DNA of 64,000 bases from Streptomyces armeniacus (GCF_003355155.1 NZ_CP031320.1:2094369-2158368); one strand, 5' to 3'; positions 33,814 to 42,532 are shown, numbered from the stretch's first letter. Notes: generated from the sequence alone by a model not told the origin. Numbers and translations: made by a program.

Positions 33814-35115
33814 GTGAGCAGCATCGTGGACACGCCGAGGTCGTGGCGGCCGCCGGTACGGGAGTCGCTGCAGGCGGCGGCCCGCGGGGTGGGGCTGGCC
33901 GCGCTGTCGATCGGGGCGTCCCTGGCGCTGTTCATCGTCACGGTCCTGTCCGTCGTGTTCGTCGTGCTCGGAGTGGGCGCCTTCACGACGCCTGCGGTGC
34001 TCAACACGGTGCGGGCGCACGCGAACCGGCGGCGCCTCCTCGCCTCCGAGTGGGCGGGCATCGCGATCCCCTCGCCGTACCGCCCGCTGCCGGAGCAGCG
34101 TCCCGGCGCCGTCGGCCTCGTGGAGCGCACCAGCCAGCTGCTGAAGGACCCGGCGACATGGCGGGACATCCTCTGGCTGCTGGTCGACGCGGTCGCGGGC
34201 TTCGTGACGGCGCTGCTGTCGTTCGCCGTGCTCGTGTACGGCGTCGAGGGCGTGATCATGATGTTCGGCCTGTGGGAGGCTGTGAACAACGGGTACTGGT
34301 ACGCCTTCATCCCCATCAAGGGCTACGGCAGCGCCGTCCAGGCCGCCCTCCTCGGACTGGCCCTGATCGCGGCCAGCTTCTACGTCAACCGGTATCCCCT
34401 CCAGGCCCACTTCATGATCGCCAGGCTGCTCATCGGCCCGACCCGCGGTGCCCAGCTCGAGCAGCGCGTGGAGCGGCTGTACGAGACCCGGCACGACGCC
34501 GTGGACTCCTCCGCGGCGGAGCTGCGCCGCATCGAACGCGACCTGCACGACGGCGCGCAGGCGCGGCTGGTCGCGATGGGCATGAGCCTGGGCACGGTGG
34601 AGGCGCTGATCGAACGCGATCCGGCCAAGGCCAAGGAGATCCTCGCGCAGGCCCGTTCGTCGTCCGCCGAGGCGCTGACCGAGCTGCGTGACCTCGTACG
34701 CGGCATCCACCCGCCCGTACTCGCCGAACGCGGCCTGGGCGATGCCGCGAAGGCGCTCGCGCTGCGGATGCAGATCCCCGTCGAGGTGGACGTGGAGCTG
34801 ACGGGCCGGTTCCAGGAACCGGTGGAGTCCGCCGCGTACTTCGCGATCAGCGAGGTGCTCACGAACGCGGCGAAGCACTCCGGCGCCGACCGGATCTGGC
34901 TGGACATCCACCACAGCCGGGACGCGGGCGGCATGCTGCGCATCGCCGTCACCGACAACGGCCGAGGCGGCGCCGACCTGGAGAAGGGCACTGGCATGAA
35001 GGGCATCGAGCGGCGGCTCGGCGCGCTGGACGGCGTGCTCGCCCTCAGCAGTCCGGAGGGCGGCCCGACGATGGTCACCATCGAGATCCCCTGCGAGCAG
35101 ACCGAGCCCAGGTGA
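33814..35115 (+). CDS. Sensor histidine kinase, NarL/DesK type
   Basis: 433 residues. The N-terminal 200 residues contain about four membrane segments (GLAALSIGASLALFIVTVLS, a second with VFVVLGVGAF, LWLLVDAVAGFVTALLSFAV, and one near LLGLALIAASFYV) of the putative sensor type. HisKA_3 dimerisation domain: RIERDLHDGAQARLVAMGMS with phosphoacceptor His245. ATPase: SEVLTNAAKHSGADRIWLD, VTDNGRGGADLEKGTGMKGI. The GTG at 33814 has AGAGGAG upstream. The response regulator gene follows after about 115 bp. Signal unknown; probably a cell-envelope stress. Confidence 0.93.
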   Translation: MSSIVDTPRSWRPPVRESLQAAARGVGLAALSIGASLALFIVTVLSVVFVVLGVGAFTTPAVLNTVRAHANRRRLLASEWAGIAIPSPYRPLPEQRPGAVGLVERTSQLLKDPATWRDILWLLVDAVAGFVTALLSFAVLVYGVEGVIMMFGLWEAVNNGYWYAFIPIKGYGSAVQAALLGLALIAASFYVNRYPLQAHFMIARLLIGPTRGAQLEQRVERLYETRHDAVDSSAAELRRIERDLHDGAQARLVAMGMSLGTVEALIERDPAKAKEILAQARSSSAEALTELRDLVRGIHPPVLAERGLGDAAKALALRMQIPVEVDVELTGRFQEPVESAAYFAISEVLTNAAKHSGADRIWLDIHHSRDAGGMLRIAVTDNGRGGADLEKGTGMKGIERRLGALDGVLALSSPEGGPTMVTIEIPCEQTEPR

Positions 35116-35231
35116 CGTACGGGACGTACGGGACGGCGTACGAGGTGGTGCGGGCGGGCTGAGCCGGTGTGGGGCACACGGTAGATTCGTCGGTGATCGG
35201 CCCCGTATCAGCCGTCCTGATGGAGATTCCG

Positions 35232-35879
35232 TTGCGCGTTGTCCTGGCAGAAGACCTCTTTCTCCTGAGGGACGGGCTCGTCCGCATGCTGGAGGCGTAC
35301 GAGTTCGAGATCGCCGCGGCGGTGGACAACGGCCCGGAGCTGACGCGGGCGCTGGAGGAACTGCAGCCCGATGTCGCGGTGGTCGACGTACGGCTGCCGC
35401 CCTCGTTCAGCGACGAGGGGCTGCAGTGCGCGCTGGAGGCCCGCCGCAAGCGGCCGGGGCTGCCGGTGCTGGTGCTGTCGCAGCACGTCGAGCAGTTGTA
35501 CGCGCGTGAGCTGCTCGCCGACGGCAACGGCGGGGTCGGCTATCTGCTGAAGGACCGGGTCTTCGAGGCCGAGCAGTTCATCGACGGGGTGCGGCGGGTG
35601 GCGTCCGGCGGTACGGCCATGGACCCGCAGGTCATCCAGCAGCTGGTGTCGCGGCGTGCGCAGGACAAGCCGATGGCCAACCTGACTTCGCGGGAGAAGG
35701 AGGTCATGGAGCTGATGGCGCAGGGCCGTTCGAACGCGGCGATCGCGCAGCAGCTGTTCATCACCGAACGGGCCGTCGCCAAGCACACGTCCAACATTTT
35801 CGGCAAGCTGCGGCTGCCGCCGTCCGACGACGACAACCGGCGCGTGCTGGCGGTGCTGGCCTATCTCGACCAGGGCTGA
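35232..35879 (+). CDS. NarL/FixJ response regulator
   Basis: 215 residues from TTG at 35232. RVVLAEDLFLLRDGLVRMLE opens the receiver domain with the acidic pair; the phosphoacceptor is Asp52 in VAVVDVRLPP; LVLSQHVEQLYA and GYLLKDRV carry the switch Ser and the Lys. The LuxR-type HTH is LTSREKEVMELMAQGRSNAA with TERAVAKHTSNIFGKL. TTG was chosen because GGAG lies 6 nt before it; ATG at 35220, four codons earlier, has no ribosome site but is the alternative. Pairs with the kinase upstream. TAGATT near 35182 may be a separate -10 box. Confidence 0.93.
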   Translation: MRVVLAEDLFLLRDGLVRMLEAYEFEIAAAVDNGPELTRALEELQPDVAVVDVRLPPSFSDEGLQCALEARRKRPGLPVLVLSQHVEQLYARELLADGNGGVGYLLKDRVFEAEQFIDGVRRVASGGTAMDPQVIQQLVSRRAQDKPMANLTSREKEVMELMAQGRSNAAIAQQLFITERAVAKHTSNIFGKLRLPPSDDDNRRVLAVLAYLDQG

Positions 35880-35990
35880 CCGGTCGCTGCCCGAGAGCCG
35901 CCCGAGTGTTGGCCGGCACCCGTACGAGAGGGCCGGAACCGGACGGTCCGCAGTCAACCACCGTACGGTTCGCGTCGTTAAGGTTGGCTT

Positions 35991-36752
35991 ATGACGACCA
36001 CCACGACCCCCGGTGCGCGCCGCAGGATGGGCGTCGAGGAACGGCGGGAGCAGCTGATCGCCGTGGCGCTGGAGCTGTTCAGCCAGCGCTCTCCGGAAAA
36101 GGTCTCGATCGACGACATCGCGAACGCGGCCGGGATCTCCCGGCCCCTCGTCTACCACTACTTCCCCGGCAAGCACAGCCTCTACGAGGCGGCCGTCCGG
36201 CGGGCCGCCGACGAGCTCGCCGCGCGCTTCTCCGAGCCGCACAGCGGCCCGTTGAGCGACCGCCTGCTGCGCGTCATGGGCCGCTACTTCGACTTCGTCT
36301 CCGACCACGGGCCCGGCTTCTCCGCGCTGCTGCGCGGCGGCGCCGCGGTGGGCTCGGCGGAGGCCAACGCGGTGATCGACGACGTGCGGCAGGCGGCGTA
36401 CGAACAGGTGCTGGCGCACCTGGAGATCGACGCGCCGGGGCCGCGGCTCGCCCTGGTCGTACGGTCCTGGGTGGGCCTCGCCGAGACCACCGCCCTCACC
36501 TGGCTCGACGGCCGCCGCATACCGCGCGGCGACCTCGAACTCCAGCTGGTGCACGGCTTCATGGCGCTGGCCGCCGTGACGGCCGCCGACGACGAGGAGA
36601 CGGCCGCGGCGATCCGCCGCATAGTCGCGCAGGAGCCACCGGACGGCCTGGTCGCCCGCCTGGTGACCAGCCTGCTGGGGCTCGTCCCGGGCGAGCTCCT
36701 CATCCCCCGGCAGGGCGGCGCCGCCGCCGCGGGCGGCCACCCAGAGCGGTGA
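35991..36752 (+). CDS. TetR-family transcriptional regulator
   Basis: 253 residues. HTH in the first 60 residues: QLIAVALELFSQRSPEKVSI, DDIANAAGISRPLVYHYFPG, KHSLYEAAVRRAADELAARF. The C-terminal ligand domain is helical. ATG at 35991 has no good ribosome site; TAAGGT (35979-35984) ends 6 nt before it, so the mRNA is probably leaderless. ACCGTACGGT (35960-35969), a 10-bp palindrome, lies at the -35 position and could be the operator for autoregulation, though CGTACG is common here. No divergent target gene. Confidence 0.92.
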   Translation: MTTTTTPGARRRMGVEERREQLIAVALELFSQRSPEKVSIDDIANAAGISRPLVYHYFPGKHSLYEAAVRRAADELAARFSEPHSGPLSDRLLRVMGRYFDFVSDHGPGFSALLRGGAAVGSAEANAVIDDVRQAAYEQVLAHLEIDAPGPRLALVVRSWVGLAETTALTWLDGRRIPRGDLELQLVHGFMALAAVTAADDEETAAAIRRIVAQEPPDGLVARLVTSLLGLVPGELLIPRQGGAAAAGGHPER

Positions 36753-36777
36753 GCCGCACCGCCCCGTGCACGACGGG

Positions 36778-36813
36778 CGTCCGGCGGGTGCGTGTGACGG
36801 CACCCGCCGGACG
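36778..36813. terminator. Perfect 14-bp hairpin between TetR and pullulanase genes
   Basis: CGTCCGGCGGGTGC (36778-36791) and GCACCCGCCGGACG (36800-36813) pair perfectly around an 8-nt loop in the 81-bp gap between two convergent genes. It probably ends both transcripts. Confidence 0.85.
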
Positions 36814-36833
36814 ACGCCGGCGTACGGGGGCGC

Positions 36834-39449
36834 CTACCGGCCGGTGAACACCGCCACCGTCCGCCCCGGCACCGTGAAGGTGCCCGTACGGGCGTCGTAC
36901 GAGGCCGACTTGACCGTCTCGTCCGCGCCGCCCGCCTGCACCGGGTGCAGCGCGTGGTCCTGCCCGGCCAGTGCGCGTACGGGCTGCTTCTGCTCCTCCG
37001 GGGTCGCGTTGAAGACGACCGTCAGATCGCCCGCCCGCATCACGACGACGCCCGGTGTCTGCTCCGTGCCGCCCGACACCGGGAACGACACCTCGCGCTG
37101 CACCTCGGCCGCGCTGTCCAGCGAGAACGCGTCCTCCGTGGCCCGTATCCGCAGCAGGTCGCGGTAGGCCGCGGAGGTGCCGTCGATGTCCGTGCAGGAC
37201 GGCGCGAGCGCGGGCGCGGTGAGCAGCGGCTTCGCGTACGGCCACTTGTCCTCGTTGTCCCAGGCGGGCGGGAGTCCGCGGCCGAAGCCGTTGCCCGCGC
37301 GACAGTCCCAGTGGAGGGCGTTGAACCAGTCGCCGGAGTCGAACGAGTTACGGTCCAGCGACTTGGAACGGAGCCGTTCGCTGCCCGCCTGGCTGAGCGC
37401 CGGGCCCTGCGAGAGAACGGCCGTGCCCAGCGCGATCACCTGCATGCGGGCGCGTTCGGCGGTGGTGGTGTCCGCGGGGAGCTTGTATGCGAGAGCGTCG
37501 TACAGCGTCTCGTTGTCGTGCGCGTCGGCGTACGCGACGGCCTCCTCGGGCGACGCCGTGTAGCCCGCGGGTGCGCCGTTGTAGTCCACTTCGGAGCCCT
37601 TCACGCGCTTCCCGCCGGAGTCGGTGAAGGTGTAGTCGGCGAGGCTGCCGGTGAGGCCGACGGCGAGCAGGTCCTGGTAGTGCAGCAGCCGCTTGCGCTG
37701 CTCCTCCTGGCTGCCGTTGGCCGGCGAGGAGTTGGGGTCGGTGTAGAGGCCGGTGGCGAAGCCCTGGACGCGGGGGTCCTCGTCGAAGGGGCCGCCGCCG
37801 CGTACGGCGTCGCGGGCCCGGTCGGAGAACGTGGCGACGCCCGTACCGGCCATGTTCCGCTGCGTGGCCTGCTCGAACCGGGCGTCGTCCGCGACCTCGC
37901 CGAAGTTCCAGCCCTCGCCGTACAGCACGATCCGCTTCCCGTCGACGCCGTCCTTCTCCGGCGTCAGCCGGTCCAGGGCGGCGCGCACGGTCTCGATGTT
38001 CGCCTTCGGGTGGTGGCCCATCAGGTCGAACCGGAAGCCGTCGATCTTGTACTCCCTGGCCCAGGTCACCACCGAGTCCACCACCAGCTTGCCCATCATG
38101 GTGTGCTCGGGCGCGGTGTTGGCGCAGCAGGTGGAGGTCGCCACGCTGCCGTCGGCCAGCAGCCGGTGGTAGTAGCCGGGCACGATCCGGTCCAGGACGG
38201 AACGCGGGTCCTGGCCCGCGGCGACAGTGTGGTTGTAGACGACGTCCTGGACGACGCGCAGCCCGGACTCGTTCAGCCCGCGCACCATCTCGCGGTATTC
38301 GAGGGTGCGTTGCGGCCCGTCCGGATCGGTCGCGTACGAGCCCTCGGGCACGGTGTAGTGCAGCGGGTCGTAGCCCCAGTTGTACGCGTCCTTGTCGCGC
38401 ACCTCGCCGACGCACTTCTGCTGCTCGGCGGAGTCGGCTGGCAGCGCGCCCAGGTCGCAGCCGGGCCGCGCCTGGTCGCGGGTGCGCTCCGGGATGCTGG
38501 CGATGTCGTACGTCGGCAGCAGGTGCACGTACGAGGTCCCGGCGCGGGCCAGTTCGCGCAGCTTCCGCATGCCGTCCGAGCCGCCGTCGGTGAACGCGCC
38601 GTAACGGCCGGGCTGCCGAGCCGTCTTGTCCGCGACGGAGAAGTCCCGTACGTGCAGTTCCTGGATGCGCGCGTCCCCCAGCGGCGTCGCCGCCGGCTTC
38701 CGCAGCCCGTCCCAGCCGCGCGGCGCGAGCCGGCGGTCGGACAGGTCGACGACGAGGCTGCGGCGCGAATCGGCGGTCAGCGCCGTGGAGTACGGGTCGG
38801 TGACCTCGTTCGTCACCACCTTCCGTACGGACGGCGCCCACACCTGCACCCGGAAGCGGTACGGCTTGCCGCGCCAGCCGTGCTCCCCCCGTACGCTCCA
38901 CACGCCCGTCGCGTCGTCGCGCCGCATCTGTACGGTCTCGCCGTCCAGTTCCAGCTCGACGTGGCGCGCGGTGGGCGCCCAGACGGACAGCGTGGGGCGG
39001 CCGTCGGCGCCGAAGACGGGGCCGAGGGCGGCCTTCGCGGCGCGCGCGCCGTACAGGTCGTCGAGCACGCCGGGTATCTGCACGCCGGTGGACTTCCGCA
39101 CGGTGCCGTCGGCCGCGCGCTGCGTCACGACGAGCCGCCCGCGTACGGCCTCGGGGACGCGGGCGCGGTCGCGGGGGTCGACGGTGAAGGCGGCGTACTC
39201 CTTCAGATGCGGGTACTTGGCGCGCTGCTCGTCGGTGAGGCCGCCCCGTACGGGGGTGAGGCGGAGGTGGTCGCCGTCGGGGCCGCCGTAGTCGAGCCGC
39301 GTACGGGTGCCGGCGGGGGCGTCGTCCGCCTTCCAGGCGAGGGTGTGCCGGTCGATCCACTGGGCGGCGGCCTCGGGCTGGGCATTGGCCTCTGCCTGTG
39401 TGGTGGCGTCGGGGGCCTCCGGGGGGCGCACCGCCGAAGCACTGCCCAT
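36834..39449 (-). CDS. Pullulanase-type alpha-1,6-glucosidase, N-terminally truncated
   Basis: 871 residues readable from ATG at 39449. Blocks of the pullulanase family: LGPVFGADGRPTLSVWAPTA (CBM48-like), the YNWGYDP motif of type I pullulanases, DVVYNHT, GFRFDLMGHH with nucleophile Asp475, VLYGEGWNFGE with acid Glu512, and YADAHDNETL with Asp645; DUF3372-like end. Streptomyces homologues are about 1800 residues with a signal peptide and an extra alpha-amylase part upstream of the segment EANAQPEAAAQW. Here the gene breaks off about 20 residues before that segment, and the first about 8 codons are antisense cysN. No signal peptide and no ribosome site exist, so the enzyme is probably not made or not secreted. 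Confidence 0.85.
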   Translation of the reverse strand: MGSASAVRPPEAPDATTQAEANAQPEAAAQWIDRHTLAWKADDAPAGTRTRLDYGGPDGDHLRLTPVRGGLTDEQRAKYPHLKEYAAFTVDPRDRARVPEAVRGRLVVTQRAADGTVRKSTGVQIPGVLDDLYGARAAKAALGPVFGADGRPTLSVWAPTARHVELELDGETVQMRRDDATGVWSVRGEHGWRGKPYRFRVQVWAPSVRKVVTNEVTDPYSTALTADSRRSLVVDLSDRRLAPRGWDGLRKPAATPLGDARIQELHVRDFSVADKTARQPGRYGAFTDGGSDGMRKLRELARAGTSYVHLLPTYDIASIPERTRDQARPGCDLGALPADSAEQQKCVGEVRDKDAYNWGYDPLHYTVPEGSYATDPDGPQRTLEYREMVRGLNESGLRVVQDVVYNHTVAAGQDPRSVLDRIVPGYYHRLLADGSVATSTCCANTAPEHTMMGKLVVDSVVTWAREYKIDGFRFDLMGHHPKANIETVRAALDRLTPEKDGVDGKRIVLYGEGWNFGEVADDARFEQATQRNMAGTGVATFSDRARDAVRGGGPFDEDPRVQGFATGLYTDPNSSPANGSQEEQRKRLLHYQDLLAVGLTGSLADYTFTDSGGKRVKGSEVDYNGAPAGYTASPEEAVAYADAHDNETLYDALAYKLPADTTTAERARMQVIALGTAVLSQGPALSQAGSERLRSKSLDRNSFDSGDWFNALHWDCRAGNGFGRGLPPAWDNEDKWPYAKPLLTAPALAPSCTDIDGTSAAYRDLLRIRATEDAFSLDSAAEVQREVSFPVSGGTEQTPGVVVMRAGDLTVVFNATPEEQKQPVRALAGQDHALHPVQAGGADETVKSASYDARTGTFTVPGRTVAVFTGR

Positions 39450-39612
39450 CGACCCCTACGCCGACTCCCGCCGCACCGGCTCCTTCCTCCTCATCGACCC
39501 CGCCGACGGCACCACCCTCACCGCCGGCATGGCCGGCAACGCCTTCGCCGAAGCGGCACAGGAGGCGAAGGGCGCGCAGCCCGAAGCGGACGACGAGGGC
39601 TGGGACTTCTAG
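39427..39612 (+). pseudogene. cysN: cysN 3' fragment (sulfate adenylyltransferase large subunit)
   Basis: From about 39427 the plus strand reads RTAEALPIDPYADSRRTGSF, LLIDPADGTTLTAGMAGNAF and on to a stop at 39612. This is the C-terminal end of CysN, the GTPase subunit of ATP sulfurylase: the family ends in a DPYxxNRxTGSFILID-like strand and GAGM. All upstream GTPase domains are absent, and the upstream DNA belongs to the opposite-strand pullulanase. It marks a breakpoint. The next gene, a sirohydrochlorin chelatase, is a normal neighbour of sulfate assimilation genes. Confidence 0.85.
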
Positions 39613-39681
39613 CCGACGCTCCCGTATCCGCCACGCCCCGCCGCAACCCCGTTTCCGTACGACACGAAGGAAGCTCCGCCC

Positions 39682-40503
39682 GTGCACACCCCGCTCACCG
39701 CCCCCGCGCTGCTGATCGTCGCGCACGGCAGCCGCGACCCGCGGCACGCCGCGACGGTCACGGCGCTGTGCGCGCGGGTGCGGGCGGGCAACCCGGGTGT
39801 GCGGGTCGAGGTGGGATACCTCGACTTCAACGCGCCGAGCGTCCCGCGCGTGCTGGAGCGGCTGGCGGCGGAGGGCGTACGGGACGTGATCGCGCTGCCG
39901 CTGCTGCTCACGCGCGCGTTCCACGCCAAGTCCGACATCCCGGCCGTGCTCCGCGAGTCGGCCCGCCGGCTGCCCCTGCTGAACGTGCGGCAGGCCCCGG
40001 TCCTCGGCCCGCACCCGCTGCTCGTACGGGCGCTGGAACGGCGCCTCCACGAGGCGGGGTTGGACGAGGCGGGGTTGGACGAGGCGGGACTGGACGCGCA
40101 GGGCGCGGCGGCCGGCCGCGGCAACGGCTCGACCGGGGTCGTCCTGGCCTCGGCGGGCTCCACCGACCCGGAGGCGATCGCAGTGATCGCTGAAATCGCG
40201 CGGGAGTGGCGGCGTACCAGCAACTGGTACGCCGTGCGGCCTGCGTTCGCCTCCGCATCACTGCCGCGTACGGCCGACGCCGTACGCGCCCTGCGGGCGG
40301 AGGGCGCCGCCCGCGTGGTCGTCGCGCCGTACGTGATCGCGCCGGGGCGGCTCCCGGACCGCATCGCCGAGGGCGCGCGGGAGGCCGGGGCCGACCTGCT
40401 GGCGCCGGTCCTCGGCCCGTCCCCCGAGCTGGCCCGGCTGCTCCTGCTGCGCTACGCGCAGGCCCGGCAGGCCGCCGAACTGCCCCTGGCCCAGCCCGCG
40501 TAG
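39682..40503 (+). CDS. Sirohydrochlorin chelatase-family protein (CbiX/SirB)
   Basis: 273 residues. ALLIVAHGSRDPRHAATVTA holds the catalytic His and the HGSRDP motif; VRVEVGYLDFNAPSVPRVLE and VIALPLLLTRAFHAKSDIPA supply the second His. The second half is a weaker copy (GVVLASAGSTDPEAIAVIAE, RVVVAPYVIAPGRLPDRIAE), so it is a two-domain chelatase that puts iron (siroheme) or cobalt into the ring. Siroheme serves sulfite reductase, fitting the cysN fragment upstream. Three tandem EAGLD units between the halves (residues 124-138) come from a 15-bp repeat. GTG at 39682 has GAAGGAAG upstream. Confidence 0.9.
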   Translation: MHTPLTAPALLIVAHGSRDPRHAATVTALCARVRAGNPGVRVEVGYLDFNAPSVPRVLERLAAEGVRDVIALPLLLTRAFHAKSDIPAVLRESARRLPLLNVRQAPVLGPHPLLVRALERRLHEAGLDEAGLDEAGLDAQGAAAGRGNGSTGVVLASAGSTDPEAIAVIAEIAREWRRTSNWYAVRPAFASASLPRTADAVRALRAEGAARVVVAPYVIAPGRLPDRIAEGAREAGADLLAPVLGPSPELARLLLLRYAQARQAAELPLAQPA

Positions 40504-40577
40504 GGCCGCGTACGCCTGAGCCCGCGTGCACCACGGTCACGTACGCCGGGCCGCGTACGCCGCGTGCCCGGCCGCGG

Positions 40578-41588
40578 TCAGCCGCCGGCCAGGACGGCCG
40601 CCTCGCGTTCCGGATCCAGGCCCTTGCTCGTACGGTCCGGGCGCTGCGGGGCCACGCCGCCGATTCCGCACAGCCACGCCCAGGTGTCCCGTACGGTCTC
40701 GGCGACCGGGCGGCAGCGGAGCCCCGCCGCCAGCGCCCGGGACACGTCCAGCCGCTGCATCGCGTCGTACACCGGGCCGGGCGGAAGCCAGACGGGCAGC
40801 TCGGTCCAGGGCTCGATGCCGGCGGCCTCGATGGTCCCCGGGTCCGTCCAGCGGAGCCGCGCGGCGGAGCCGGTGACGGACACGCAGGTCTCCAGCAGTT
40901 CGCCCATGGTCGTGTGGCCGGGCGCGCTGACCAGGTTGTACGGGCCGTGGCGACCCGCCTCCAGGGCGTCGAGGGTCCACACGGCGAGGTCGCGGACGTC
41001 GACGTACTGCAGCTCATGCCCGTACGGGCCCGGTGCCAGCACCTCGCCTCCCCGCGCCATGCGGCCGAGCCACCAGGGCAGCCGCCCCACGTTCTCGTAC
41101 GGGCCGAGGATCAGTCCGGCCCGTACGAGCAGCGAGCGGTCCGCGCCGAACGCCCCGGTCGCCGCCAGCTCTCCGCCCCGCTTGTCGGCGGCGTAGTCGG
41201 TCGGGCCCGCGTCCGGCGAGCCGTCCACCACATCGGCGTGCTCGTCGTGGCCGGGCGGCGCGGGGAACGCGTAGACCGAGCAGCTCGACACGTACGCGTA
41301 CCGCGCGGCGCGGCCGGCCAGCAGCGCGGCGGCGTCCCGTACGGCGGTCGGCGCGCCGGACCACGTGTCGACGACGGCGTCCCACCCGCCCGAGCCCGCG
41401 CCCTCCCCCTCCCGCAGTGCGGCGAGCCCTTCGGGGCCGCCCGTACGGTCGCCGTACAGCGCCGTCGCGCCCTCGGGCACGGGGTGGCGGCCCCGGTTGA
41501 AGACCGTCACCTCCCACTGCCGCGCGAGCGCCTCCTCCACGACGGCGCGGCCCACGAATTCCGTTCCACCCAGCACGAGAAGTCTCAT
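40578..41588 (-). CDS. NAD-dependent epimerase/dehydratase family protein
   Basis: 336 residues. MRLLVLGGTEFVGRAVVEEA is the NAD-binding motif of the extended short-chain dehydrogenase group; VTVFNRGRHPVPEGATALYG and YVSSCSVYAFP follow. The catalytic Tyr-Lys appears as DYAADKRGGEL (YxxxK). LLVRAGLILGPYENVGRLPW, YVDVRDLAVWTLDALEAGRH and YNLVSAPGHTTMGELL are the substrate-binding part. Sugar nucleotide specificity is not clear; related proteins are reductases. ATG at 41588 starts just before the motif. The next gene is 120 bp away. Confidence 0.88.
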   Translation of the reverse strand: MRLLVLGGTEFVGRAVVEEALARQWEVTVFNRGRHPVPEGATALYGDRTGGPEGLAALREGEGAGSGGWDAVVDTWSGAPTAVRDAAALLAGRAARYAYVSSCSVYAFPAPPGHDEHADVVDGSPDAGPTDYAADKRGGELAATGAFGADRSLLVRAGLILGPYENVGRLPWWLGRMARGGEVLAPGPYGHELQYVDVRDLAVWTLDALEAGRHGPYNLVSAPGHTTMGELLETCVSVTGSAARLRWTDPGTIEAAGIEPWTELPVWLPPGPVYDAMQRLDVSRALAAGLRCRPVAETVRDTWAWLCGIGGVAPQRPDRTSKGLDPEREAAVLAGG

Positions 41589-41708
41589 GGGGGCGACTCT
41601 GCCCCGCGCGTGCCGCCGGCGGGAGTGCAGCACGCTGACAGCGGAATCGCTCTCAGCGCAAGGCGTTCAACGCCCGCCCCCGGCCCGGCGGATCACGCCG
41701 TCACGCCG

Positions 41709-42311
41709 TCACGCCGTCAGCTCGATCAGCTTGGTGACCGTGCGCCAGTTCCGCCCGGTCGACGTCAGTTGCGGGCGGACCGTGCCCAGCGCGTCGGGGA
41801 GCTTGCTGCTGCCCATGCCGTCGGGGAAGTAGCAGTACACCGCACGGCCGATGTGCCGGAAGGTGTCGGGGGCGTACGCCTCGGGGTCGAGGGACGCGAA
41901 GTGCCCGGGGTCCGGCGTCTCGTCCAGGAAGAGGACCAGCAGCTTGGCCGGGTCCAGCTCGGCGGCCGGATACGGGCAGGCGTCGGCGATCTCGCGCAAC
42001 TCCGTGTGTGTACGCACCAGGCAGGGCACCTCGAACCCGAAGTGCCCGGCGATGGCACGCTCCAGCCGCGTCCGCGGCGTCTCCTCCGCGCCGCCCTCGC
42101 CCGTGCCCGTCCCGGAGTCCGGCCCGGAGCCCGCCCCGGAGACCTGGTCAGGGTCCTCGTCGGGGGTGGTGAAGACGGCGTTCCCGCTCTGCAGATAGGT
42201 GCGTACGTCGGTCCAGCCGAGGCCCTTCATGAGCTCCCTCAGCTCCGCCATCGGGATCTTCTTGTGCCCGCCCACATTGATCCCGCGCAGTAGTGCCGCG
42301 TAAGTCGTCAT
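41709..42311 (-). CDS. DUF1697 family protein
   Basis: 200 residues. TTYAALLRGINVGGHKKIPM, AELRELMKGLGWTDVRTYLQ and SGNAVFTTP are the hallmark of DUF1697 (VPA0405-like), a widespread small fold of unknown function. A Gly/Ser/Thr-rich insertion (about 53-75, SGAGSGPDSGTGTGEGG) breaks the usual sequence. The C-terminal YFPDGMGSSKLP and TGRNWRTVTKL are also typical. ATG at 42311 lacks a ribosome site; TAGGGT on the minus strand (42318-42323) ends 6 nt before it, another likely leaderless start. Divergent from the MMPL gene. Confidence 0.9.
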   Translation of the reverse strand: MTTYAALLRGINVGGHKKIPMAELRELMKGLGWTDVRTYLQSGNAVFTTPDEDPDQVSGAGSGPDSGTGTGEGGAEETPRTRLERAIAGHFGFEVPCLVRTHTELREIADACPYPAAELDPAKLLVLFLDETPDPGHFASLDPEAYAPDTFRHIGRAVYCYFPDGMGSSKLPDALGTVRPQLTSTGRNWRTVTKLIELTA

Positions 42312-42360
42312 ACTCGCACCCTATGCGGTGGGTCTGACACAGCGTGTGTCCACGGGGGAG

Positions 42361-42397
42361 TTACATGTAAGGGGCACGGCACATCCCCCGGTAGGGT
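42361..42397 (+). promoter_or_regulatory. Palindromic operator and -10 box of the MMPL gene
   Basis: TTACATGTAA (42361-42370) is a perfect 10-bp palindrome; TAGGGT (42392-42397) is a TANNNT -10 hexamer. A -35 box 17-18 bp upstream of the latter would overlap the palindrome, as expected for a repressor site. No regulator gene is adjacent. Confidence 0.4.
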
Positions 42398-42532
42398 TCT
42401 CTCCCCTCGAAAGGTGTAGCTGGCCACCCCCCGACTCACCAGACAGCAGGATGGAGCGGAGCCTCCCGCGGCCATAGCGTCTTCACAAGGGTGGCAGCAG
42501 TGGGCGGCCACCACGTGCGAGGGGGCACAGAA

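Noticed and set aside
35960..35969. ACCGTACGGT as a firm TetR operator
   Set aside because: CGTACG is so common in this DNA that a 10-bp palindrome around it is weak evidence; kept only as a remark.
36945..40193. Plus-strand frame of over 1000 residues opposite the pullulanase
   Set aside because: Composition typical of an antisense frame (Val/Gly/Arg/His-rich), no motif; only its overlap with the cysN fragment, in another frame, is meaningful.
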